The position numbers and the translations under genes were made by a program. Source: an uncultured Roseburia sp. (GTDB lineage: Bacteria; Bacillota; Clostridia; Lachnospirales; Lachnospiraceae). Taken from it: DNA of 16,756 nt. The stretch spans positions 1-16,756 of the forward strand of contig CAJUNX010000064.1 of the NCBI GenBank assembly GCA_910587865.1, given 5' to 3'. Under the pieces are notes generated by a model, which did no database searches, was not told where the DNA came from, and saw only the letters and a program-made list of their open reading frames with translations. Each line of letters starts with the position of its first letter. Position 1 is the stretch's first letter. Below, piece by piece: positions 6,468 through 12,896 of the stretch.

Positions 6468-8323
6468 GATGATGCACCTCCCGCGTTTATGGTCTGCTGT
6501 GCTGCTTCAAGCTGCTGTTTTTCAAACATATCCCGGTAGATTCCGCCGGCCTTCATCAGGGATTCGTGATTTCCGATCTCTTTTGCCTCGCCGTCCTCGA
6601 GCACCATGATCACATCGGCATTCTGGATCGTCGAGATCCGGTGCGCGATCAGGATCGTGGTTTTGCCGGCGCGGTTTATCTTCAGGTTCTTAAGAATATG
6701 TTCTTCCGTGTCAGTGTCCACGGCCGAGAGCGCGTCGTCCAGAATCAGGATCGGCGCGTCCTTGATCAGCGCACGCGCGATCGAGCTGCGCTGCTTCTGA
6801 CCGCCGGAGAGGGTGACGCCTCGTTCACCTACGATTGTCTCGTAGCCGTCCGGGAAGGAGACGATGCTCTCATGGATGCAGGCTGCTTTCGTGGCGCGGA
6901 TGATCGCATCCATCTCGTCGTCTTCTGTTCCGCGGACCGCCGCGAGATCCGCCGCTGCCGTGCGCTCCGCCGCGCCGCCGTCTGCGGGCCTGCCGCTGTC
7001 ATCTTTCCCGTGCGCGATCCCGAAGGCGATATTCGAGCGCAGCGTATTTGAGAAGAGAAAATTATCCTGGGGAACATAGGCGATATGCTCCCGCAGCGTC
7101 TTTAGGGGAATCGCATTGATATCCGTCCCGTCGATTAAGATCATGCCCGGCTTTGTGTTATAAAGGTGCAGCAGCAGATTCACCAGCGTCGATTTGCCGT
7201 TTCCGGTGCGCCCGATGACGGCTAAGGTCGTCCCTGCCGGCACATGAAGACTGATGTTCTTTAAGGTCGGTTCGCTGTGCCCGCGGTGGAGAAACGTCAG
7301 GTGCGAGAATGTGATTTCGCCCCGGATCTCCGAGACCTCCGTGACGCTGTCGGAATCCCGGATCTCCGGCGTCTCGTCGAGGACTTCCTTCACCCGTCGG
7401 ATCGACGCCGCGCCCTGGGAGAACATATTGATCGCGTCCCCGCAGGCGATCATCGGCCACACCAGCATACTGACGTACTGGTTAAACGCCACGAAACGGC
7501 CTAAGGAGATGTCGCCGATTAAGGCGAGATAACCGCCGTAGATCAGCGTGATCAGGCTTGAGAGCCCGATGATGACGTCTAAAAGCGGCATGATCACGGA
7601 CTGCAGCCGGACGACGCGCAGCGTCTGATCCATCGTGTGTTTATTTTCTTTCGCGAACGCGTAAAACTCCGCGCGTTCCCGCACAAACGCCTTGATCACC
7701 CGTACGCCGGAAAAGCTCTCCTGCACGAAATCCGTCAGATCCGACACCGCCTCCTGCCGGTCGAGAAACCGGCGGTGAATGATCTTTCCGTAATAAATCT
7801 CGCCGATGCAGATCAGAAACATCGGGATGACGGCTAAGAGCGTTAAGCGCACGTTGACATAGTACATCATCTGCCCGATCACCATGACCGTCATCACACA
7901 TGCGTCAAACATGCAGATCACGGCAGGGCCGATGGCCATGCGGATCGCATTTAAATCACTGGTGAAGCGGGTCATCAGGTCGCCGGTGCCGCGCTCGTTA
8001 TAATATTCCACACTCATCTCCTCGAGGTGAGCGAACATGTCCCCCCTCATCTCGCGTTCGATGGATCGGGAAGCGCCGAAGAGAAAATACCGCCAGAGAA
8101 AGCGGCCGAGCGCGAGCAGTGCGCCCAGCACGAATATGGCGGCGAGGCAGGTCTTCACCCCGTTCCAGTCCATCGTGCGCGCAGTCAGCCCGTCCGTGAT
8201 CGTGCCGGTCAGCTTCGGGATAAAGAGATTGGCGTAATCCACGACAAAAAGTGTGAGAATGCCGGCTGCGTACTGAAGCCGGTGTTTTTTTACATACTGA
8301 ATGATGAACGTGAAAGAATTCAT
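6464..8323 (-). CDS. ABC exporter half-transporter, BmrC/YheI-like subunit with degenerate Walker B
   Basis: The start at 8323 is chosen over the longer frame (8350) because CCTCC at 8329-8333 (GGAGG on the minus strand) is 5 bases upstream. It gives 619 residues. After six membrane segments the ATPase has Walker A GRTGNGKST (371-379), Q-loop YVPQDN (Gln 419), canonical signature LSGGQ (505-509) and switch His 561. Walker B reads ILILDD, with Asp 530 in place of the catalytic Glu. This is the pattern of the degenerate subunit in heterodimeric exporters (BmrC, LmrC, TM287). An Ala/Gly/Asp-rich insertion of about 30 residues (438-467) lies between the Q-loop and the signature, where homologues are shorter. 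It is the first gene of a two-gene operon with the 677-residue partner. Confidence 0.9.
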   Translation of the reverse strand: MNSFTFIIQYVKKHRLQYAAGILTLFVVDYANLFIPKLTGTITDGLTARTMDWNGVKTCLAAIFVLGALLALGRFLWRYFLFGASRSIEREMRGDMFAHLEEMSVEYYNERGTGDLMTRFTSDLNAIRMAIGPAVICMFDACVMTVMVIGQMMYYVNVRLTLLAVIPMFLICIGEIYYGKIIHRRFLDRQEAVSDLTDFVQESFSGVRVIKAFVRERAEFYAFAKENKHTMDQTLRVVRLQSVIMPLLDVIIGLSSLITLIYGGYLALIGDISLGRFVAFNQYVSMLVWPMIACGDAINMFSQGAASIRRVKEVLDETPEIRDSDSVTEVSEIRGEITFSHLTFLHRGHSEPTLKNISLHVPAGTTLAVIGRTGNGKSTLVNLLLHLYNTKPGMILIDGTDINAIPLKTLREHIAYVPQDNFLFSNTLRSNIAFGIAHGKDDSGRPADGGAAERTAAADLAAVRGTEDDEMDAIIRATKAACIHESIVSFPDGYETIVGERGVTLSGGQKQRSSIARALIKDAPILILDDALSAVDTDTEEHILKNLKINRAGKTTILIAHRISTIQNADVIMVLEDGEAKEIGNHESLMKAGGIYRDMFEKQQLEAAQQTINAGGASS

Positions 8324-8389
8324 AACTGCCTCCATAAGAATCTGTATCACTGATCTGTGCAGGTAATACTGCCGGATAAAGAATAACGC

Positions 8390-8436
8390 GGAAAAAAGAT
8401 GATACTTCTTATCATATATGGATTGGAAAAAAGATG
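8390..8436. repeat. 12-bp direct repeats flanking the ABC promoter
   Basis: GGAAAAAAGATG occurs exactly at 8390-8401 and 8425-8436, 35 bases apart start to start. The second copy overlaps the -35 box and the first lies just past the -10 box. They may be recognition sites or the product of local duplication. Confidence 0.55.
8400..8414. promoter_or_regulatory. Candidate operator over the ABC -10 box
   Basis: TGATA (8400-8404) and TATCA (8410-8414) form a 15-bp interrupted palindrome that overlaps the -10 box and predicted transcription start of the ABC operon. This position suits a repressor. No regulator gene adjoins it, so the factor is unknown. Confidence 0.4.
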
Positions 8437-8439
8437 CAA
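8411..8439 (-). promoter_or_regulatory. Promoter of the ABC exporter operon
   Basis: Read on the minus strand, the -35 box TTGCAT (8439-8434) and the -10 box TATGAT (8416-8411) are 17 bases apart. Just upstream of the -35 box (about 8441-8458) the minus strand has two long A-tracts that could serve as an UP element. The start codon (8323) lies about 80 bases downstream of the predicted start. Confidence 0.55.
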
Positions 8440-8472
8440 GGAGTTTTTTGTTTTTTTGTTCCGTTTCGATCT

Positions 8473-8497
8473 GTTTGGCCAGCGATGCTCGCCAAAC
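8473..8497. other. Hairpin or palindrome midway in the divergent intergenic region
   Basis: GTTTGGC (8473-8479) pairs with GCCAAAC (8491-8497). Inside, after one C/C mismatch, AGC pairs with GCT around GAT. No T-run follows on either strand, so it is more likely an operator or insulating structure than a terminator. Confidence 0.35.
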
Positions 8498-8540
8498 CGT
8501 GCGTTCAGCACTCCCCGCAGCTTATTGACGCAAATACCGC

Positions 8541-8562
8541 CTGCATATGTGCTGCATATGTG
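8541..8562. repeat. Exact 11-bp tandem repeat upstream of the hyd promoter
   Basis: CTGCATATGTG occurs twice back to back (8541-8551 and 8552-8562). Each unit contains the palindrome CATATG, and the 11-bp period is one helical turn, so two bound proteins would lie on the same DNA face. It starts 176 bases upstream of the hydC ATG. Confidence 0.6.
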
Positions 8563-8582
8563 CGGGCGCTTTGCTCATACTC

Positions 8583-8627
8583 TGTGAAATATGCTCATTT
8601 TTGCGGGCGTGATTCACATATTTCACA
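8583..8627. promoter_or_regulatory. 11-bp perfect inverted repeat upstream of the hyd operon, Rex-like half-sites
   Basis: TGTGAAATATG (8583-8593) is the exact reverse complement of CATATTTCACA (8617-8627), with a 23-base spacer. Each arm contains a half-site like the Rex consensus TTGTGAAAT / ATTTCACAA; the right arm matches 9 of 9 (8620-8628) and the left 8 of 9. In a normal Rex site the halves abut, whereas here they are separated. Rex senses the NADH/NAD+ ratio and commonly controls fermentation genes, so it is a plausible but unproven regulator of this NADH-linked hydrogenase. Confidence 0.5.
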
Positions 8628-8643
8628 AAGCGTGACTAAATTT

Positions 8644-8677
8644 TTTGTATACAAACTACACGGACGTATGTTAGAAT
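8644..8677 (+). promoter_or_regulatory. Probable hyd operon promoter with a 12-bp palindrome at the -35 region
   Basis: TTTGTATACAAA (8644-8655) is a perfect 12-bp palindrome. It includes a possible -35 box TTGTAT (8645-8650), which lies 16 bases from TATGTT (8667-8672). An alternative -10 box is TAGAAT (8672-8677). The boxes are weak, which fits a regulated promoter. The palindrome could be the operator. The ribosome-binding site and ATG of hydC follow at 8703-8719. Confidence 0.45.
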
Positions 8678-8716
8678 GACCAGACAGTGAGTTGATTTCA
8701 GTAAGGAGGTTGTACA

Positions 8717-9211
8717 ATGTCTGAAAAGAAACAGACCGTTCCGTTTTCCGGAACAAAAGAACAAAAGCATGCGCTGATGGATGTGATCGCCGGATTGAAA
8801 GAGGAACCGGGTGCGCTGATGCCGATTTTACAGAAGGCACAGGACATATACGGGTATCTGCCGATTGAGGTTCAGAAGATGATTTCGGACGAGACCGGGA
8901 TTCCGATGGAGAAAATCTACGGAGTGGCCACGTTTTATTCGCAGTTCAGTCTGAATCCGAAAGGCAGATACCGGATCTCGGTCTGTCTCGGAACGGCCTG
9001 TTATGTGAAAGGCTCCGGTGATATCTACAATGCGCTGATGGAAAAGCTGGGGATTGTCGGCGGGGAATGTACGCCGGACGGGAAGTTTTCACTGGATGCA
9101 TGCCGCTGTGTCGGCGCATGCGGTCTTGCGCCGGTCATGATGATCAACGACGAAGTGTATGGCCGGCTGACGGTGGATGATATCGACGAGATACTGGCGA
9201 AGTATGAGTGA
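8717..9211 (+). CDS. hydC: NADH-linked bifurcating [FeFe] hydrogenase, gamma subunit HydC (NuoE-like)
   Basis: The protein has 164 residues; AAGGAGG (8703-8709) is 7 bases from the ATG. It has the NuoE/24-kDa thioredoxin-like [2Fe-2S] fold: an N-terminal helical part (ALMPILQKAQDIYGYLP, YGVATFYSQF), then the four cluster ligands Cys90, Cys95, Cys131 and Cys135 in the pattern C-x4-C ... C-x3-C. In trimeric bifurcating hydrogenases this subunit carries one [2Fe-2S] cluster next to the HydB flavin. The length and motifs are complete. Its stop (TGA, 9209-9211) runs into the AGGAGG of hydB, so the genes are tightly coupled. A NuoE of complex I is excluded by the hydA neighbour and by the absence of other nuo genes. 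Confidence 0.95.
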   Translation: MSEKKQTVPFSGTKEQKHALMDVIAGLKEEPGALMPILQKAQDIYGYLPIEVQKMISDETGIPMEKIYGVATFYSQFSLNPKGRYRISVCLGTACYVKGSGDIYNALMEKLGIVGGECTPDGKFSLDACRCVGACGLAPVMMINDEVYGRLTVDDIDEILAKYE

Positions 9212-9222
9212 GGAGGAGTGAG

Positions 9223-11061
9223 ATGAAATCTCTTGAAGAACTGCGTGAAATCAGAGAACAGGCAAAAAAGATTACCAGCCGTTACCGCGTGCATGTCTGC
9301 GGGGGAACCGGCTGCACCTCCTCGGGGAGCCCGCGGATGATAAAGCGGCTTGAGGAGGAGATCAGGGCAAACGGTTTGGAGGGCAAAGCGGAGATCGTAA
9401 AGACAGGGTGCTTTGGTCTGTGCGCGTTAGGACCGATCATGATCGTACACCCGGAAGGCACGTTTTATTCGATGGTAAAAGAAGAGGATATCCCGGAGAT
9501 CGTCAGAGAACATCTCGTGGGCGGCAGGCCCGTAAAGCGGCTGCTCTATGAGGAGACGACGAGATCGGATCACATACTTCCTTTGGAGGAGACGAATTTT
9601 TATAAAAAGCAGCACCGGGTCGCGCTGCGCAACTGCGGAGAGATCAGCCCGGAGCATATCACCGAATATATCGGCACCGGCGGCTATGAGGCGCTCGGAA
9701 AGGTCCTGACCTCCATGACGCCGGAGGAAGTGATTCAGGTCGTGCTCGACAGCGGTCTGCGCGGCAGAGGCGGCGCAGGATTTCCGACCGGGTTAAAATG
9801 GCGGTTTGCGGCGGCAAATGAGGCGGATCAGAAATATGTCTGCTGCAACGCGGACGAGGGGGATCCGGGAGCGTTTATGGACCGTTCCGTGCTCGAGGGC
9901 GATCCGCATGTCGTGCTCGAGGCCATGACGATCGCGGGATATGCGATCGGCGCGTCACAGGGTTATATCTATGTGCGGGCGGAGTACCCGATTGCCGTAC
10001 AGCGCCTTGAAATCGCGATCGGGCAGGCCAGGAAGATGGGACTTCTGGGAGAAGACATCTTCGGAAGCGGCTTTTCCTTTGATATCGGCCTGCGTCTGGG
10101 CGCCGGCGCGTTTGTCTGCGGCGAGGAGACGGCTCTGATGACATCGATTGAGGGCAACCGCGGAGAGCCGCGCCCGCGTCCGCCTTTCCCGGCATTGAAG
10201 GGGCTCTTTCAGAAGCCGACGATTTTAAATAATGTAGAAACCTATGCGAATATCCCGCAGATTATTTTAAACGGGGCACAGTGGTTTGCGTCGATGGGCA
10301 CGGAGAAGTCCAGGGGAACCAAGGTATTTGCGCTCGGCGGCAAGATTCACAATACCGGACTCGTCGAGGTGCCGATGGGAACCACGCTGCGCGAGATCGT
10401 CGAGGAGATCGGAGGCGGCGTGCCGAACGGAAGGAAGTTTAAGGCCGCACAGACCGGCGGGCCGTCCGGCGGATGCATCCCGGCGGAGCATCTGGACGTG
10501 CCGATCGATTACGACAACCTGACCGCCATCGGATCCATGATGGGCTCCGGCGGACTGATCGTCATGGACGAGGACACCTGCATGGTGGATATCGCCAAGT
10601 TTTTCCTGGAATTTACGGTTGACGAATCCTGCGGAAAATGTACGCCCTGCCGCATCGGAACGAGACGCATGTTAGAGATTCTGGAGAAGATCACAAAAGG
10701 TCAGGCGACGCTAAAAGATCTGGACAAATTAGAGGAGCTGTGCGAACATCTTTCGGCGAACTCCCTGTGCGCACTCGGACAGACGGCCCCCAACCCGGTG
10801 ATCTCGACGCTCCGGTATTTCCGGGACGAGTATATCGCCCATATCGTGGACAAAAAATGTCCGGCAGGCGTCTGTAAGGATCTGCTGCGGTACCGGATCG
10901 ATGCGGACAAATGTAAGGGCTGTACGCTGTGTGCGAGAACCTGTCCGGCGGATGCGATCGTCGGCAGCGTGAAGGAGCCGCACATGATCAGTCAGGACAA
11001 GTGCTTAAAGTGCGGAGCCTGCATGGAGAAATGCCGTTTTGGAGCGATTTACAGAGAGTAA
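9223..11061 (+). CDS. hydB: NADH-linked bifurcating [FeFe] hydrogenase, beta subunit HydB (NuoF-like with ferredoxin domains)
   Basis: ATG 9223 is preferred over the GTG at 9208 because AGGAGG (9211-9216) is 6 bases upstream; this gives 612 residues. Domains in order: a thioredoxin-like [2Fe-2S] domain (Cys26, 31, 63, 67); the NuoF core with the FMN/NADH motif GRGGAGFPTG (181-190); the [4Fe-4S] site SCGKCTPCRIG (Cys470, 473, 476) with Cys516; and a C-terminal 2[4Fe-4S] ferredoxin domain (Cys564-574 and Cys594-604). This is the architecture of Thermotoga HydB and Desulfovibrio HndC. The flavin subunit exchanges electrons with NAD(H) and is the likely site of bifurcation with ferredoxin in the cytoplasm. 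All expected ligands are present. The gene lies 11 bases after hydC and 26 bases before hydA. Confidence 0.95.
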   Translation: MKSLEELREIREQAKKITSRYRVHVCGGTGCTSSGSPRMIKRLEEEIRANGLEGKAEIVKTGCFGLCALGPIMIVHPEGTFYSMVKEEDIPEIVREHLVGGRPVKRLLYEETTRSDHILPLEETNFYKKQHRVALRNCGEISPEHITEYIGTGGYEALGKVLTSMTPEEVIQVVLDSGLRGRGGAGFPTGLKWRFAAANEADQKYVCCNADEGDPGAFMDRSVLEGDPHVVLEAMTIAGYAIGASQGYIYVRAEYPIAVQRLEIAIGQARKMGLLGEDIFGSGFSFDIGLRLGAGAFVCGEETALMTSIEGNRGEPRPRPPFPALKGLFQKPTILNNVETYANIPQIILNGAQWFASMGTEKSRGTKVFALGGKIHNTGLVEVPMGTTLREIVEEIGGGVPNGRKFKAAQTGGPSGGCIPAEHLDVPIDYDNLTAIGSMMGSGGLIVMDEDTCMVDIAKFFLEFTVDESCGKCTPCRIGTRRMLEILEKITKGQATLKDLDKLEELCEHLSANSLCALGQTAPNPVISTLRYFRDEYIAHIVDKKCPAGVCKDLLRYRIDADKCKGCTLCARTCPADAIVGSVKEPHMISQDKCLKCGACMEKCRFGAIYRE

Positions 11062-11087
11062 GGGAACGTGTGCATATGGAGGAAAAG

Positions 11088-12830
11088 ATGGAAAACGTAA
11101 CGTTAAAAATAAATGGTATCAGTGTCAGCGCTCCGGCCGGTTCGACCATCCTTGAGGCGGCGCGCATCGCCGGAATTAAGATCCCGACGCTCTGCTTTTT
11201 AAAGGAAATCAATGAGATCGGCGCGTGCCGCATGTGTGTCGTGGAGGTGAAGGGCGCGCGGAATCTGGCGGCTGCCTGCGTCCATCCGGTGAGCGAGGGG
11301 ATGGAGGTAGAGACGAACACACCGAGGCTTTTGGCGTCGAGAAGACGCACCTTAGAGCTGATCCTCTCGGATCACGAGAAGAAGTGCTTATCCTGCGTCA
11401 GGAGCGGCAGCTGCGAACTCCAGGAGCTCTGTAAGGAGCTGGGCGTCGCGGACGAGGATTACTTCGCAGGGGAGATGAATCATTACGAGCCGGATACGAG
11501 CGCGCCCCACATGATCCGCGACAATAATAAATGTATTCTCTGCCGCAGATGCTCGGCAGTCTGTGAGAAGGTGCAGACCGTCGGCGTGATCGGTCCGAAT
11601 CACCGCGGATTCGCGACATCGATCGGCTCGCCGTTTGCGATGGGACTCTGGGATACGAGCTGTGTCGCCTGCGGACAGTGCATCGCGGCCTGCCCGACCG
11701 GTGCACTCTATGAGAAGGACAACACGGACGATGTGCTCTCCGCCATTGCGGATCCGGAAAAATTTGTCATCGTGCAGCCGGCTCCGGCGGTTCGTGCGGC
11801 GCTCGGAGAAGAATTCGGATATCCGATGGGAACCGATGTGGAAGGTAAGATGGCGGCGGCTCTGCGCAGGATCGGGTTCGACAAAGTGTTTGACACGAAT
11901 TTCAGCGCGGATTTAACGATCATGGAGGAGGCGAACGAATTTCTGGACCGCGTGCAGAATCACGGCGTGCTTCCGCTGATGACGTCCTGTTCTCCGGGCT
12001 GGGTCAAATACTGCGAGCACTATTATCCGGATCAGCTCGCGCATCTCTCAAGCTGCAAATCGCCGCAGCAGATGTTCGGCGCGATTGCGAAGACATATTA
12101 TGCGCAGAAGGCGGGAATAGACCCCAAAAAGATCGTCTGCGTGAGCGTGATGCCCTGCACGGCTAAAAAATTCGAGCTCACGAGAGAGGATGAGAATGCG
12201 GCGGGCGTGCCGGATGTCGATTTCTCGATCACGACAAGAGAGCTGGCCCGGCTGATCAAAAAGCTCGGCATTGATTTCAGGAGTCTGCCGGACGAGGGAT
12301 TCGACGATCCTCTGGGCGAATCGACGGGAGCCGGCGTGATCTTCGGCGCGACGGGCGGCGTCATGGAGGCGGCGCTGCGCACGGCGGCGGAAAAGCTCAC
12401 GGGAGAGACGCTGCAGAAGGTGGAATTTACGGAGGTGCGCGGTACGGCAGGGATCAAGGAGGCGACTTATCAGATCGCTGGTATGGAGATCTGCGTCGCG
12501 GTGGCATCGGGCCTCTCGAATGCAAAAAAGATCATGGACCGGATTCGCTCGGGCGAATCGCAGTACCATTTTGTGGAGATCATGTGCTGCCCGGGCGGAT
12601 GCGTGAACGGCGGCGGCCAGCCGCAGGTACCCGGGAGTGTGCGCAGCTTTGAGGATGTGCGCGCGATCCGCGCAAAGGTGCTCTATGACAACGACGCCGC
12701 GAAGACGCTGCGCAAGTCACACGAAAATCCGTCGGTCAAACGGCTGTATGAGGAGTTTTTAGGCGGGCCGGGGAGTGAGAGGGCGCACCATATCCTTCAC
12801 ACTACATACGTAAAAAGAAGCATCAATTAA
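11088..12830 (+). CDS. hydA: [FeFe] hydrogenase catalytic subunit HydA (group A, bifurcating type)
   Basis: ATG 11088 has GGAGG at 11078-11082; an ATG four codons upstream lacks a good site. The protein has 580 residues. Domains: plant-type [2Fe-2S] (Cys36, 47, 50, 64); His-ligated [4Fe-4S] (His96, Cys100, 103, 109); two [4Fe-4S] clusters (Cys149-159 and Cys192-202); then the H-cluster domain with L1 TSCSPGW (Cys301), L2 MPCTAKKFE (Cys356) and L3 EIMCCPGGC (Cys501, 505). It catalyses reversible H2 formation, here driven jointly by NADH and reduced ferredoxin. L1 has Ser302 where Clostridium pasteurianum CpI has the proton-relaying Cys299. The extra C-terminal [2Fe-2S] domain of Thermotoga HydA is absent. 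The chain ends in the usual KSH-NP-LYEEFLG-P tail. Confidence 0.96.
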   Translation: MENVTLKINGISVSAPAGSTILEAARIAGIKIPTLCFLKEINEIGACRMCVVEVKGARNLAAACVHPVSEGMEVETNTPRLLASRRRTLELILSDHEKKCLSCVRSGSCELQELCKELGVADEDYFAGEMNHYEPDTSAPHMIRDNNKCILCRRCSAVCEKVQTVGVIGPNHRGFATSIGSPFAMGLWDTSCVACGQCIAACPTGALYEKDNTDDVLSAIADPEKFVIVQPAPAVRAALGEEFGYPMGTDVEGKMAAALRRIGFDKVFDTNFSADLTIMEEANEFLDRVQNHGVLPLMTSCSPGWVKYCEHYYPDQLAHLSSCKSPQQMFGAIAKTYYAQKAGIDPKKIVCVSVMPCTAKKFELTREDENAAGVPDVDFSITTRELARLIKKLGIDFRSLPDEGFDDPLGESTGAGVIFGATGGVMEAALRTAAEKLTGETLQKVEFTEVRGTAGIKEATYQIAGMEICVAVASGLSNAKKIMDRIRSGESQYHFVEIMCCPGGCVNGGGQPQVPGSVRSFEDVRAIRAKVLYDNDAAKTLRKSHENPSVKRLYEEFLGGPGSERAHHILHTTYVKRSIN

Positions 12831-12855
12831 CGCATACTGTTAAGGTGAAGTATGA

Positions 12856-12884
12856 CAGCAGGCCGGATACCGGCCGGCTGTTTT
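12856..12884 (+). terminator. Terminator-like hairpin between hydA and hydS
   Basis: CAGCAGGCCGG (12856-12866) and CCGGCCGGCTG (12870-12880) form an 11-position stem with one mismatch and a three-base loop. Only four T follow (12881-12884), directly before the hydS ribosome-binding site. It probably attenuates or partly terminates transcription, or sets mRNA stability, so that HydS and the phosphatase are made at lower levels than HydABC. That role is inference. Confidence 0.55.
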
Positions 12885-12896
12885 GGGAGGGGCAGA

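Noticed and set aside
8541..8562. Start of a CRISPR or VNTR array
   Set aside because: Only two 11-bp units, with no spacers and no cas genes; better explained as regulator sites.
8717..11061. NuoE/NuoF of respiratory complex I
   Set aside because: The N-terminal [2Fe-2S] and C-terminal ferredoxin domains of the second gene and the adjoining hydA identify a bifurcating hydrogenase; no other nuo genes follow.
12048..12569. 173-codon minus-strand ORF opposite hydA
   Set aside because: High-GC antisense frame in a gene whose plus-strand motifs are unmistakable.
12852..12896. ATG start for hydS giving 15 extra residues
   Set aside because: These codons are formed by the intergenic hairpin, and family members begin near KVIDFKDAKC; the GTG at 12897 has the better ribosome-binding site.
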